Assembly (NCBI GenBank): GCA_025084515.1
Contig: JAJAGP010000879.1
Location: 208,670 to 272,669, forward strand
Length of the DNA: 64,000 bases
Source of the DNA: Ancistrus triradiatus
Taxonomy: Eukaryota > Chordata > Actinopteri > Siluriformes > Loricariidae
Direction: 5' to 3'
Shown here: positions 20,010-32,189 of the stretch, piece after piece
How positions within the stretch are numbered: the stretch's first letter is position 1
How the letters are laid out: the number at the start of each line of letters is the position of its first letter
Position numbers and translations under genes: made by a program
Notes under the pieces: model-generated
The model's input: only the letters and a program-made list of their open reading frames with translations
Told to the model about the DNA's origin: nothing
Databases searched by the model: none

Positions 20010-20300
20010 GTGCTTTAACACTTCATGTACTGAAATTCCTCCTGATGCCTTGACTCGTTTAATCATTTCATATTACACACTGTAGAGGGGGAAATATGTA
20101 AATTCCTTCCAATCTTTCTTTGAGGATTTCATTCATTTTCTCAGACATTTGTTGATAAACTGGAAAAAACCCAGCCTTCCTGGATGCTGCTTTTGTACCA
20201 AATCATGATTATAATCACTTGTTGACATCACCTGTTTGAAATCACATTATTTAGTTTTTTTGTATTTTTTTGCAGGCCTGAAATGAAGGAATTGATGCTT
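20010..20300 (-). mobile_element. Tc1-G 5' fragment
   Basis: Minus-oriented: TTCCTCCTGATGCCTTGACT (HTH linker region), CAATCTTTCTTTGAGG, CTGCTTTTGTACCAAATCATG, TTGACATCACCTGTTTGAAA, then CAGGCCTGAAATGAAGG of the terminal region. Broken at the right by a Rep-A insertion at about 20305. Confidence 0.75.
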
Positions 20301-20700
20301 ATTAACAAGTCAAGTCAAGTCAGATTTATTTATATAGCGCTTTTTACAATGGAGCATTGTCTCAAAGCAACTTTACAAGTTTAGATTATCTCCTAATAAC
20401 TACGTCCAATCCCAAATTGAGCAAGCCTAGGGCGACAGTGGCAATGAAAAACTCCCCGAGTTAGGAAGAAACCTTGGGAGGACCAAGACTCAAAAAGGGA
20501 CCCAACCTCCTTGGGCGGCGTAGATGATAAATCTAAGAGCAAACTAAAGTCATGGAGTCAAAGTTCGAATAAAATGTGAAGTATGCACATTGACATTAAG
20601 TGGTCCGGGTATGATGGGGCTGGAGCTGATGACGGAAGCAGCTTGACTGGAGCTACAGCAGATGAACATCATGTGTGGAGCTGAAGTTAAGTTGGCCAAA
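20301..20700 (-). repeat. Rep-A copy
   Basis: Starts with three AAGTC units and ATTTATTTATATAGCGC, continues GGAGCATTGTCTCAAAGC, GCAAGCCTAGGGCGACAGTG, GACCAAGACTCAAAAAGGG, and reaches the head block GGGGCTGGAGCTGATGACGG at about 20618. Inserted against Tc1-G sequence on the left. Confidence 0.8.
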
Positions 20701-22112
20701 AAAAAAACATATCTAAATATATTGTGTTCATACTGTCTGATTTGTAATTTCTGAACTACACCACTAATAAAAACAGCAATTGGACTCATCCAAACAGTTA
20801 TGATTTTTTTTTCTTTTTTATAAACCGTTGCATTTAATTTTTCATTAAAATATTTACCGCTCTCAATAGCAGCAGTCTTTTAATACCTCTAAGTGCCACT
20901 GTTGAGTCTCATGATCCTCTATCATTCCTCGTAATTAGGTCCTCTAATGAAAGCCGTAGCTTCATAATGGCTGATTGTGTGGCATTTAATGCTAGATCCA
21001 TTTCATCTGCAAGAACTTCCCATTGATTTTCTTTTTCTGTACAGCAGGACAGAACTCTTTAGTGCATGAAAACGGACCACTGAGATCTTTTTATCGTTTA
21101 ATGAGATTCAATCAGCTTCATTCAGGCAACGTTTAGTGAACGGTAATGGAAATTAGGAGATGTGAGAAGAGATGAAGTAAGTTCTGCTGTAGAAAACGCA
21201 ACTGCTCTGTAATTCAATTTACATATAAACGTGGAATATGGAGTAAATAAGGCAAAAGGGACTTTGATTCTGGGTCTAATTATGTCAAACTGAAACACCA
21301 GTTGCATTAGTGTTGAATGGAAACCCATTGTAGACCATATTATTTGTCCATAAATGTTAACCTGTGAAATTCCTGCAGTATGGCACTGCACTATTGACCA
21401 GCAGCTTCAGGTATGCAGTTCTAGTGGTTCATTGGTAAATCATGAGTCGGGCTTCTAAAGTGAAGGTCAAGATGGACTGGCACCACATATAGTCTAGGCT
21501 CAGACCCTCCAGATTCCCCCTGTTTATCCCATCAGTGATTTTATGTTCTACTTCATCCAGCCAAGGAGCCTCAAAGTGGAAATAATAGATGTCATTATAA
21601 CAGACTGCAGTGTCAGTTTACTGCCATCTTTGTATGGTGGACCTGGAGCTTTGAGAACAAAGCCTAGTCTAGACACATGGACCAACCCAATCATTCACAC
21701 CTAACAAAAATCCACCTAATGGTATGTTTTTAGGGGGAGGAGATAAGGGCCAGAATCTTTCACTGTCGCTTCCGCCTACTATATTTGGTCCCTGTTTCTT
21801 CTACTAACAAGCAACCTGGGGTGTTCCTGCCCAACTAGAGACAGCTCATCATGGTATTAGTTGTGCTGTCAGCCCAGTGTTTCCATCGAGATAGGAGCGG
21901 AGGTGGAAGGGCTGTGCAGAAAGGGCTACAGTCTCTGAGGACAATTACAGTGACAATTCTGAGAGCTAAAGAAGCTCATCAAGGAAGGACTATCTAAAGC
22001 ACACATCATAGGGCTGAGGAGAGGTGGAAGTGTGAGAAGATTAGAGAAAAGAGTTTGAAATACAGGGAGACAGGTAGTGTGGAGAACAGGCAAGAAATGG
22101 AGAGTAGGTGGA
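20701..22112. other. anonymous sequence
   Basis: About 1.4 kb without recognisable repeats. The 89-residue minus frame (21122-21391) shows no motif. Part could be unique, conserved noncoding DNA. Confidence 0.45.
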
Positions 22113-22440
22113 ATGGTGGCACTTTATTAGGAACTGCATGCATGCACCTAATCAGCCAATCCTGTGACAGCTTCAGGGAATGTTCAGTCAACCATCAGCA
22201 TGAGGGAAAATGTGATCATGAGCAAAATATGATTTTGAAAATGACATTATTGTTGGGAGTAGACAGGCAGGTTTGTATTACTCTAGCTGCTGATCTCCTG
22301 GGGGTTTCACACAACACTCTCTAGAGTTTACTAAGAATGATGCAATAAAAAAAAAAAACATCCAGTCAGGGGCAAATCTGTGGATGGAAATGTCAAGTTA
22401 ATGACAGAGGTCGACAAAGAATGGCCAGACTGGATTGAGA
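22113..22440 (+). mobile_element. Tc1-E fragment, N-terminal part
   Basis: Plus strand with ACTTTATTAGGAACTGCATG at the start, CAATCAGCCAATCCTGTG, then a degenerate helix-turn-helix coding part (rc-free reading gives GCTGATCTCCTGGGGGTTTC = ADLLGVS and ACACTCTCTAGAGTTTACT). It is cut off after AATGGCCAGACTGG by Tc1-F. Compare 28560-29375. Confidence 0.7.
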
Positions 22441-22442
22441 TT

Positions 22443-22929
22443 AATGTGCAAAAGTCTAAGGCCACCATTAGATTAGATATACCAGTGTTTCAGAAATGGT
22501 ATCATGACAATGTATAATTATTTCTCAGTCTCCTTATTAAAAAATAACCAGCAGATACAGGAAATTCAGGAAAGCAGCTTCTATAGGCTATAGTGGTAAG
22601 TGGTAAGTATTTAGTGTGGCCTCTCTTACACTTGAGCAAGAGCAATATCTGGAAACTTCATCAGGATGCCAAGTTGACCCTTATACACTCCGAAAAGACT
22701 TGATCTGGAATGGAAACCACTTTTTCATAAGGGCAACAGGGCAAAAAGGCTAAGATATGGTAAAGCTCACAAAGATTGGAATGAAGATCAGTGGAAAAGA
22801 GGATTATGGATTGATAAATCAAAGTTTGAGATTTTTGGGTCCAATCGTCGACAATATGATATATGGTCCTTATGCCATTGTTAAAACAACAAATCTAATG
22901 GAGGCCTAATACTTCTGCAGAGTACTGTA
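22443..22929 (+). mobile_element. Tc1-F deletion derivative
   Basis: Inverted ends: ATGTGCAAAAGTCTAAGGCC at the left and CAGAGTACTGTACA at the right. The interior retains a transposase fragment, DQWKRGLWIDKSKFEIFG, in which the first catalytic Asp is present and the following conserved Glu reads Lys. At 0.49 kb it is too short to encode a transposase. Copies at 54165, 56299, 60143 and 60801. Confidence 0.75.
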
Positions 22930-23654
22930 CACAAAGTACACACAGAGTACAAAAGTCTTTCTTTATTCACAGCACAGCAGTTTATGATCTGTTGGAACTA
23001 CCATTCAGGTTTGGTATTTTTTCTTTTTCGAGCATTCATTTCAAGAGCAAAATAAAAAAGCTAGCTGTCTTTCTGGTGTTTCTTTGAACATTTTGGAACA
23101 CAGGTATGCACAATTTAATATCTGAATTACGTACTGTGAAAGAAAATAGACGAAATGGGTATTGACCGGACATTACCATAGTCGTTATGTGTATTTTTAT
23201 GTTGTTGTAATGTATTTTCAGAGGGGAAAAAAAACCATAAAGTGATTAATAAGAAACTGAAGCAACTGATACTTTTGTTTGACGGAATCCAAAAACACTT
23301 AGACAGTATAAGGAACACAGAAGCTCAGCTTGATGAAGCTGAGACTCAACGAGTGAATGTGAACCAGTTGATATAGTTACAGGTTAAAGAGAATATACAG
23401 TTAGTGGAGGGACAAGCAAAGCAATAGGACAGGTATGTACACTTACTAACAACATTTACAGCTTGGTGCAAATAAATAGAGGAAAGTCATCCACACAAAC
23501 AGGAGGAACTTACACAAAAAAGGCTCTAAACACATCATCCGAGTTAGAAGAGTTTGTAGAACGAGAACGAGCTTCGGTAAATTTGCAAAGATTTCTAAAA
23601 TTCACACCAAATTTTCAAACTTGGAAAAAACTTGTTTTTTTATTGTTTTTATAA
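22930..23654. other. anonymous sequence
   Basis: Nothing recognisable; short open frames only. Confidence 0.45.
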
Positions 23655-24540
23655 TAATAGTAAAAAAAAAAATAATAATAATAAACTTTATTTATATAGC
23701 ACCTTTTCAAACGTTTTACAAAGTGCTTTACACAAGCAGAAGTAACAACAAACTAATACACAAAAGAACAATAGAATGATAAAAAATAAATCAAAACAAA
23801 GGAATATGTAAAAGAACAGAAAAAAAATAGAATGAAATAAAACAGAATTTTTTAAAAATGCAACAGATAAAACATGAGAAAAAAGCCAACCAGAGCATGT
23901 ATGTCTTAACCCTCCTCTTAAATATGCTAAGATTGTCCAGGGCCCTCAGGTCACGAGGAAGAGAGTTCCAAAGGTTGGGGCCTTAATAAGAAAAGGCCAC
24001 CTTTCCACTCTTTTGCCGGGTGGTCGGTACGAGCAGCATGTTCCTATTAGCTGATCTGAAGGCCCTCAGTGGAACGTACCTAACAATTATATCACTGAGG
24101 TACTGGGGAGCCAAACCATGAAGGCATTTAAAAACCAGTAAAAGAATGTTAAAATCAATTATAAATGATACTGGTAACCAGTGTAGCTGTTTGAGGACCG
24201 GTGTGATGTGATCCCTCATTTTTTTACCAGTCAGATAACCCAGGCGTGACGATATAAAGGCGTGTCTAAGTTTCTCACTGTCAGCCAGTGAGAGCAGGTT
24301 ACACACTCTCATATATTTCTGAGATGGAAGAATGTAGTTTTAGAAACATTGCTAATATGGATCTTAAAACTAAGATCACTGTCGAAAGTAACGCCTAGGT
24401 TTTTGACCGTGCTTTGTGTGTCTAAAGAACTGGATTTTAACCATGTCAGTGCCGCTGCTTTCACTTCACCATTGCCAATAACAATTATTTCAGTTTTATC
24501 CTTATTTAGCTGCAGAAAATTATGACACATCCAGGAGTAT
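23655..24540 (-). mobile_element. L2-clade LINE, 5'-truncated
   Basis: Minus-strand ORF2 C-terminus in two frames: MCHNFLQLNKDKTEIIVIG...NLGVTFDSDLSF (24309-24530) followed by LADSEKLRHAFISSRLGYL...HITPVLKQLHWLPVSFIIDF...LHGLAPQYLSDII (23983-24312). This order is characteristic of L2-type reverse transcriptases downstream of the catalytic core. The segment between HAFISSRLGYL and KKMRDHITP is internally deleted. The 3' end (plus coordinates 23655-23720) is AT-rich and carries AATAATAATAAACTTTATTT with ATATAGCACC, like the Rep-A tail. The RT catalytic motifs are not included. Confidence 0.85.
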
Positions 24541-24805
24541 CATCTAGACACCGAAGCAGGGGGCTGATAGATCGATAGACATCTGCATACAGACTTTGAT
24601 AGATCCCTGTTCTTTAAATAAAACAGGGTGCCCACTCACACCTGATTGTCATCCTATTGATTGAAACACCTGACTCTAATTTCACCTTCAAATTAACTGC
24701 TAATCCTAGAGGTTCACATACTTTTGCCACTCACTAATATGTAATATTGAATCATTTTCCTCAATAAATAAATGACCAAGTATAATATTTTTGTCTCATT
24801 TCTTT
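24541..24805 (+). mobile_element. Tc1-B terminal-region fragment
   Basis: From about 24597: CTGTTCTTTAAATAAAACAG, ACACCTGACTCTAATTTCACC, TTCACATACTTTTGCCACTC, CATTTTCCTCAATAAATAAA, TAACTGGGTTCTCTTT. This is the long inverted-terminal region of Tc1-B without transposase. 24541-24596 is unassigned. Confidence 0.75.
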
Positions 24806-24816
24806 AACTGGGTTCT

Positions 24817-24880
<64 letters not shown>

Positions 24881-24927
24881 TATATATATATATATATACA
24901 CATACATACATACATACATACATACAT
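24806..24927. repeat. (TA)n/(CATA)n microsatellite
   Basis: About 40 TA dinucleotides with one interruption, then reiterated CATA units. Translates as poly-Tyr/Ile; not coding. Confidence 0.95.
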
Positions 24928-26072
24928 CAGTCAGCCACTGATTGTGCAAGTTCTGCTACTTAGAAAGATGAGAGAGGTCTGTAATTTTCATCATAGCTAC
25001 ACTTCAACTATGAGAGACAACATGAGAAAAAAAATCCAGGAAATCACATTGTAGGATTTTTAAAGAATTTAATTGGACATTATGGTGGAAAATAAGTATT
25101 TGGTCAAATAAATTTGGTTCAACTCAATACTTTGTAACATAACCTTTGTTTGGCAATGACTGAGGTCAAACATTTTCCTGTAAGTTTTCACCAGTTGGCA
25201 CACACTGTAGCTGGTTATTTTGGGCCCATTCCTCCGTGCAGATCTCCTCTAGAGCAGTGATGTTTTGGGGCAACACAGACTTTCAACTCCCTCCACAAAT
25301 TTTCTATGGGGTTGAGGTCTGGAGACTGGCTAGGCTACTCCAGGACCTTGAAATGCTTTTTACGGAGCCACGTCCTTTGTTGCCCGAGCGGTTGTGTTTG
25401 GGATCATTGTCATGCTGGAAGACCCAGCCACGTTCCATCTTCAATGCTCTCACTGATGGAAGGAGGTTTTGGCTTAAAATCTCATGATACATGGCCATTC
25501 ATTCTTCCCTTAACACAGATCAGTCGTCCTGTCCCCTTTGCAGAAAAACAGCCCCAAAGCATGATGTTTCCACCCCCATGCTTCACAGTAGGTATGGTGT
25601 TCTTGGGATGTGACTCAGCATCCTTTTTCCTCCAGCTGAGTTTTTACCAAACGTTCCATTTTGGTTTCATCTGACCACATGATATTCTCCCAATCCTCTT
25701 CTGGATCATCCATATGCTCTCTGGCAAACTTCAGACGGGCCTGGACATGTACTGGCTTAAGCAGGGGGGCACGCCTGGCACTGCAGGATCTGAGTCTCTC
25801 TTGGCGTAGTGTGTTACAGATGGTAGCCTTTGTTAATTTGGTCCCAGCTCTCTGCAGGTCATTCATCTGGTCCCTCTGTGTAGTTCTGGGATGTTTGCTC
25901 ACCGTTAACATGATCATTTTGACCCCATGGGATGAGATCTTGTGTGGAGCCCCAGATCAAGGGAGATTATCAATGGTCTTGTATGTCTTACAATTGCTCC
26001 CACAGTTGATTTATTCACACCAACCTGGCAGTGAGTATCAGTGGCTGACTAAATACTTTTTTGCCAAGTTAC
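24928..26072 (-). mobile_element. Tc1-D element with internal deletion
   Basis: Left end CAGTCAGCCACTGATTGTGC and right end GTGGCTGACTAAATACTTTT; left subterminal AAAATAAGTATTTGGTCA. Minus-strand transposase blocks: SKHPRTTQRDQMNDLQRAG and KPVHVQARLKFAREHMDDPE, then IMWSDETKMERL with the first catalytic Asp (25615-25917), and MERGWVFQHDNDPKH with the second (25304-25498). Frameshifts separate them, and about 0.4 kb of the N-terminal end is missing. Plus-strand frames over 25306-26122 are antisense shadows. Confidence 0.85.
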
Positions 26073-27119
26073 CGAAGTATCAACCTCCTCAATATACTGA
26101 GCTGGATGATCGTGACCACTGATCAGCAAGTCTCACCACAGAGATTAGAGGGTTCAGGTCACACCACTGCCAAGCTGCCACTGTAAGTCCCATGATAAGA
26201 TAAACAGATTTTGAGTAATTGCCTCAGGAACTACTGATCTGAATCAAGTGCAAGAACTGATACAAAAGTGCTTTTGTGGTTCATTTTGCATGAAGATCCA
26301 AGTCCTTAGGGAGTAAATTCCAAGAATCAATAGCTTTGGAAACCTCAAACATATAACCATGATTCATGGCATATGGCTCACTCCTGAAGGCAACTGAAAC
26401 TATTTAATAATTATTCTGAGAAGATTAAGTTCTCGAGTGGCAGCTTGTACCCACAATAAGGTGTACATACACACTTTAGAGAGACCAGTTTACCTAATGC
26501 ACGTCTTTGGAATGTGGGAAGACAGAGTTTGTCCTTAATGTGCATAACAATCAATCCAGCCAGGGTGAGATGTTTACCCCTACAGTTTGGTTTATTCTGT
26601 TCACAGGGGTATGTTGATGTTCAAGGCAAACTCAGGTTTGGATCATGTACTTGCCAGAATTTTCCTTTTTTCCCACTACAGAATGAGATTAAGAATGTGG
26701 TGACTTTAGCAGCATCTGAGTTCAAGACACCTGCTTGATGCATAAAATGAATTTTTTTTTGGTATTTGAGCCATCACACGTTGTCAGGTAGTGCTAAATG
26801 GGTCTCATTGCACCAGTGGAGGTGGCACCATGGCACATTGGGTTGCCAACAAGAATACAGTGTGTATTGAGCTCTATGGTTAAAGTTTTACTACTAATCG
26901 GAAAGTTGTAAGCCCAAATCCCAGTTCTGCCCACCTGGAAATTTACTTCCATTTGGGTAACTTCCAACCCACAAACAAGGCAGTTCATTAGAGTTCATTC
27001 ACCTGGGTAAATCTACCTATGACATGAGAAGTATGTTTGCAAAGGGGCACCATTTTGTTCTCGCAAGCACCCAATCCATTAGCATTATATCAGAATTTGG
27101 AGCCAAGCATGGAAACAGT
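26073..27119. other. anonymous sequence with tRNA-SINE remnants
   Basis: A degenerate SINE head and core (AGGGTTCAGGTCAC, CTGCCAAGCTGCCACTG) lies at about 26135-26185. Another tRNA-like block (TACTAATCGGAAAGTTGTAA...CCCAAATCCCAG) is at about 26870-26930. The rest is unremarkable. Confidence 0.45.
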
Positions 27120-27640
27120 ACCAGTTCCAGCCCCATATACTAAGATGTTCCTCCACTTCAGCTTCACTCAAGCTGCATCCATCATCAGTTCCAGCCCCAC
27201 CATACCCAGGCCACACCAGAGGGCAGTAACTCTCTCCCTCCTCCGGTTGGCTGGGGATGATGTGCCACCAAAGACTTTCCCGCCGAGGACTCAAGATCCT
27301 AGAGTGACTCTTTGTATCGGACAAAATAATGCCGATATGCCTATTTTTACATTATTTTATTCAGTATGTTATTTGTCTGTTAACATTTACTTAGTTTTTG
27401 TTTTGAACCTTTTTTCATGAGACTTATTTGACTAGTTTAATTCTTACATTTATCATCTAAGCCGCCCAAGGAGGTTTGGTCCCTTTTTGAGTCATTCCAA
27501 AGTTTCCTCCTTATTAACATTTAGGTTGTTTTTCCTTGCCACTGTCAACATAGGCTTGCTCAGTTTGGGATTGGCCTTAGATATTAGAACAAAAAATTGT
27601 AAAGCTGCTTTGAGAAAATGCTCCACTGTAAAAAGTGCTT
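27120..27640 (+). repeat. Rep-A copy, most complete single piece
   Basis: Runs from head blocks (CTTCAGCTTCACTCAAGC, ATCATCAGTTCCAGCCCCAC, AGAGGGCAGTAACTC, TCTTTGTATCGGACAAAATA) to tail blocks (GCCGCCCAAGGAGG, CCTTGCCACTGTCAAC, AAGCTGCTTTGAGAAAATGC). It joins Tc1-G sequence at about 27640. No coding frame. Confidence 0.75.
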
Positions 27641-27986
27641 CTGGACATTCTTCAAGGCTTCTTTTTTTGCACAGTAATGTTTTAAGTGGCATTTGTGAAT
27701 GAAACTCCGTATTGTAGCGCTTGATAAAGGTTTGATAGTTTTTTACCTCATTACTAGCCCTAAATTGCCCCTGTTTCAACTTCTTTTGGAATGTGCTGCA
27801 TTTGTGAAATGCAGGAATGGATGTTTATTAACAAATGAAATGAATTTGACCAGATAAAAAAACCATGTAGTATCTCGGGTTCATAATGTCTGCAATGAAA
27901 TCAAGTCAAAGTAAATGTAAGGAAGATTGCATATATTTTTTATTTGCATTTTCATACCGTACCAACTTCTGATTTTGGGGTTGTAT
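27641..27986 (-). mobile_element. Tc1-G 5' end, deletion derivative
   Basis: Minus-oriented from transposase (CCGTATTGTAGCGCTTGATA) directly to the 5' region (TTTTTTACCTCATTACTAGC) and terminal region (GGAATGGATGTTTATTAACA, CATACCGTACCAACTTCTGA, TTTGGGGTTGTA). The join at about 27738 shows an internal deletion. The right end is the Tc1-G terminal repeat. Confidence 0.75.
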
Positions 27987-28559
27987 ATATCAAATGAAGG
28001 CATCTATGACTAGCCTTGAGTCTCCTGCAAAACATATAACATGGTGCATGTGATTGTGGCATGCAGATACATTTTTATATTGTAATTGTAAATGTAATTG
28101 TCCAAACGCTAAACAATTGATCTAGGGCTCAAAAGGGTTACCCTTCAACTGTTCATGTCAGTAATTAACTCTAGATAAGGGCATCTGCTAAACGTTGTAA
28201 ATGTCACTGTATGCTTGGGTGATGGTGTCATCTGGAAATGGCAGGTGCCATATTTCAACAACCCAGATTAGTTTGGCGTCCTGTCTTCTCAGCACATGCT
28301 CATGAGTGACAGCTGCCCTTTTCCAAGAGAACTAGTGTCAGTTGTCACTCTGACCTCGGTCTCCAGCAGCAAGGTTGCAACTTTCCACTCTTGAGGTCTA
28401 AAGATGTTAAAATGATCTGTACCTCATTTGAATGTGTGATCTTTGTACTAACATGTTAAAAGTTGCACAGCAGCAGAGTGGGAAACACTCAACGTTCATA
28501 AAATGGTGATCAAATGTGATTTATTGCTATGATGAGGCAAAAAAATTCCAGCCAGAGAT
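27987..28559. other. anonymous sequence with SINE tail remnant
   Basis: SINE tail at about 28168-28210 (CTCTAGATAAGGGCATCTGC). Otherwise nothing recognised. Confidence 0.45.
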
Positions 28560-29375
28560 TATAATGAGGTGTGACTGGATTTATCCACTCAGGGACACCT
28601 GTTCAACTGCTTATTAGAGTAAATATCTAATCAGCCAATCACATGGTAGCAATTCAATGCATGATCAGGTATGTAGACCTGATTGAGACGAGCTGCTGAA
28701 TCAAACCGAGCATCACAATGGGGAAGAAATTTAATTTAAGTGACTCTGGACGTGACATGGTTGTCAGTGCTAGACAGGCTAGACGGGCTGGTCTGAGTAT
28801 TTCAGAAAATGCTGATCTACTGGGATTTCCACACACAGCGCCAACTCTAGGGTTTAACAGAGAATGGTTCCAAAAAATACAAAGTATCCAGTGAGGGCAG
28901 ATCTCTGGGTGAAAATGTCTTGATGATGCCAGAGATCAGAGGAGAATGCAGACTGGTTCGAGCTGGTAGAAGGTATGCAGAAGAACATCTCTGAACCATA
29001 ACATGTCCAACCTTGAAGCACATGGGCTACAACAGCAAACGATCACACCGGGTGCCATTCCTGTTAGCTAAGAACAGATAACTGAGGCTACAATTCACAC
29101 AGACTGACCAAAATTGGACAACAGAAGATTAGAGAAACGTTGCTTCATCTGATTTCTGCTGCAACATTCAGACGCAGAAGCATGGATCAGTCCGGCTTTG
29201 TATTAACAGTTCTGGCTGCTGGCGGTGTAAAGGTGTGAGGGATATTTTCTTGGCACTCTTTGAGCCCCTTAATACCAACTGAGCATCGTTTAAACTCCAC
29301 AGCCTCCCTGAGTATTGTTGCTGACCATGTGCACCTCTTTATGGGCACACAGTAGCATCTTCTGATGGAACAAAC
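28560..29375 (+). mobile_element. Tc1-E element, degenerate
   Basis: Plus strand. The N-terminal helix-turn-helix reads MGKKFNLSDSGRDMVVSARQ and then ARRAGLSISENADLLGFPHT from 28718, before the frame collapses at an IQ-stop about 28885. Downstream blocks (AACATGTCCAACCTTGAAGC, CAGACTGACCAAAATTGG, TGATTTCTGCTGCAACATTC) correspond to the middle of the transposase. Upstream CAATCAGCCAATCACATGG matches the fragments at 22113 and 32190. Confidence 0.8.
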
Positions 29376-29750
29376 AAACAAACAAAGAAATATAAATACA
29401 TGTGTACATAATAAAAATAAAAAAATAAAAAATAAAAGTTACTAACTCTTTCTAAATACCTTCGAGTGCCTCGACACACAGGTACTCTTCTAATTGTTCC
29501 CCAAATTAAGGACTATTCAATTGGATCAAAGTGAGCACAGATCATAAGGGAGCAAAACAATAGGGCCCAAAACTGTCATTCCACAGCGCTGTTGTTGGCT
29601 GATTAATTTCTACATAAGGAAAGTGACCTCCATCCCTTGACAGTCCCAGATTGTCAGAGCTCAGTGGAAATGTTGTGGCTCTTACTGGAAAGTAAACACA
29701 CTGGCTTTGCCTCAGCCTGAACAAACAAGTACTTGTTATGTAGTGCATGG
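29376..29750. other. A-rich simple sequence and anonymous DNA
   Basis: Reiterated AAATAAAAAATAAAA units at about 29405-29440, then unremarkable sequence. Confidence 0.5.
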
Positions 29751-29938
29751 AGACTGTGGTAGCCTAGTGGTTAAGGTACTGGACTATGGACCAAAAGGTC
29801 CAAAAGGCCTCTGCCAAGCTGCCACTGTTGGTTCCTTAAGCAAGGCCCTTAACCCACAATTGCTTGGATTGTAAGACTGTATCAATTGCAAGTCGTTCTG
29901 GATAAGGGCATCTGCTAAATAATGTAAATGTAAATTTA
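29751..29938 (+). repeat. SINE S4
   Basis: Head GACTGTGGTAGCCTAGTGG, a deletion around the B-box (AAAGGTCCAAAAGGCC), core GCTGCCACTGTTGGTTCC, tail GATAAGGGCATCTGCTAAAT. No convincing target duplication. Confidence 0.85.
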
Positions 29939-30006
29939 AATACTTTTGTTGAACATGCTGGCTCCTGTCACGCTTGGACCAACAAACAGAGATATGGACG
30001 GATGTA

Positions 30007-30290
30007 CAGTACCAGTCAAATGGTTGGACAGACCTTGGACTCCTTCAGTGTTTTTTTCTTTGTTTTTATTATTTTCTAGTTTAACATTAATATTAAAGAC
30101 TATGAAGGGTCACACATGGAATTATGGAGTAAACAAAAATGTGTTCAACGAACTACAATATGTTTTATACTTCAGATCTTCAAAGTAGCCACCTTTTGCT
30201 TTGATGGCAGCTTGCACACTCTTATCATTCTCTCAATCAGCTTTAGAAGGTAATCACATGGAATGGGTTTCAATTAACAGGTGGGTCTAC
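30007..30290 (-). mobile_element. Tc1-J fragment, C-terminal end
   Basis: Begins CAGTACCAGTCAAATGGTTG after TA (30005-30006), followed by GGAATTATGGAGTAAACAAA and the antisense of a transposase C-terminus (GTAGCCACCTTTTGCTTTG, CACACTCTTATCATTCTCTC). Ends about 30290, so only one terminus is present. Ends of this type belong to widespread fish Tc1-like elements. Confidence 0.75.
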
Positions 30291-30834
30291 TAAATGACTA
30301 AATGAGAGCATTACTCATACCCTTACAGGTTTCAGTACCATAAACATTTATTCTTCCATAGTTACATTAATTGCTTGGCATCATTTCATGTACGGACTGG
30401 AAGTGACGGTGTATCAGACTGGAGCTGAAAGTCTTTCAACAGTGCCATGTGATCTGATTCTAACTGAGTCATGTTTCAATTCAAAGGCAAAAATCTCATC
30501 AAATCCCATTTGAAAGCCTGACATCGGGAGCACGGTTCGAGAGCGGCGCTGCAGGCGAACACATCCGCAGACTTTCATGTAGTAATAACATTCAGACTAG
30601 ATGTGTGCAGTCTGAGCTGACCTCTGCAGGCACAGATCGTTGCTGCTCCTCTACGTATTAGACATGGGAGACTGGGAGGTCTGTTCGGGGCAACAGAGTC
30701 ACGTGTGAAAGCATAATGAAAGAAAAAAGATGGAGGAAAGACTTTCTGAGACATGACTGGAAAAGAAAGGTTTGATGGTCAGTTTAATATTGAGAAAAGA
30801 TGTTTTCTTAAGCAACCTTTAGGATTATACAATA
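30291..30834. other. anonymous sequence
   Basis: No recognisable repeat; 30530-30680 is somewhat CpG-richer than its surroundings. Confidence 0.45.
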
Positions 30835-31440
30835 GAACCCCAAAACCAAGGAAACTGTGACTTTCACTTATTTCTATTCAACTTCATTTCATTTGTCAAT
30901 AAAACATCTGTTCCTGCATTTCAGGCCTGCAACATATTCCAAAACAAGTTGTGACAGGGACAATTTAGGGCTAGTAATCAGGTAAAAAACTAAATAATGA
31001 TGTGATTTCAAACAGGTGATGTCAAAAGTTGATTGTAATCATGACTGGTACAAAAGCAGCATCCAGGAAAGGCTTTGAGGAGCAAAGATGGGCCTAAACT
31101 GAAGAGGGGTGATCTCCGATCCCTCAGATGGCACTGCATCAAGAACCGTCATTCATCAATAGATAGAACCACATGGACAAGACATGACTTTATCAAACCC
31201 TTATCAAGCTCTACAATACAGAGTTACATTCACAAATGCTACTTAAAACTTTACTGTACAAAAAAGAAGCCTTATGTTATAACCATGTTCAGAAGAGGAG
31301 TCGACTTCTCTGGGCTCGGAGGCATCTGGGATGGGCTATCACACAGTGGAACCGGGGATTGTGCTCAGACCAATCAGTGTAACAGATCTTTTTTTTTTTT
31401 GGAAGAAATGGTCTCACTCATTCACTCACACTGGGCCCCT
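30835..31440 (+). mobile_element. Tc1-G element, N-terminal half
   Basis: Starts with a decayed terminal repeat (AGAACCCCAAAACCAAGG) and terminal region (CTGCATTTCAGGCCTGCAAC), 5' leader (GGGCTAGTAATCAGG, GTGATGTCAAAAGTTG), then transposase coding DNA. An open frame from 31075 contains LRSLRWHCIKNRHSSIDRTT, SSSTIQSYIHKCYLKLYC and KKKPYV (HTH/linker), and shifts frame into FSGLGGIWDGLSHSG. The helix region upstream of LRSLR is deleted. Stops near 31440. Confidence 0.8.
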
Positions 31441-32189
31441 TTAGAGACACCAACTTACCTAATGTCCAACTGAAGTACCTAAAGGAAACTCAAGTCAATG
31501 TTTGGTCTTTGCCTGTGTTGGATTCCATGGCTGTTAATCTTTATATTACGAACCTGTTAGCAGTAAGTGGGGTTAAAATAACAGTAATCAGTAATTAGAA
31601 GGGGCGTCTACACACTTTTGGTCCTATACTTTATTTACACTGTGCCCTAGAGCCTCACCATAAACTGCTACAGCAATATCAGGACCAAGCAATCCATCTA
31701 AATTCTCATCAGCCTTGAGGGTTTTTGAGATCCATGCTCTAAACTAATGGCTCTTTCAGTAAGCGTAATGTTGAGTGTATTTCAGATCCATCCCCCTGAT
31801 AAACAGAGGCACAAAATTAGAAGAGTTTTTATAGGCAAATTCATTTTCAAACCCAAAGAATTGGTTTTGCTGAGTGCTCACACAAAGATTAGAAGCAAAC
31901 TTCAAAAGCTAATATAGTACCTCCTGAGGATATAAAACATGTGGACTGGGGAAACTCTTCTCCCAGAATGGGGAAACAAGCTAAGATGAGAACGCTCTAA
32001 CACTTAAAGGTTTTGGATTATTTTGGACATTTCATAAGGATGCTATTTTGTCTATATACAAAAAAATGCTTTATATGATCTGATTTCATATTGGCACAAG
32101 CTACCCACACATACAACACCCTAAAGGAAAAAATACATTTTAAAAAGGAAAATCTATTTACTTATTTTATATACATGCACTCACTATCC
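31441..32189. other. anonymous sequence
   Basis: No recognisable feature. Confidence 0.45.

Noticed and set aside
25661..26122. 153-residue plus-strand frame
   Set aside because: Antisense to the Tc1-D transposase; its openness follows from the opposite coding strand.
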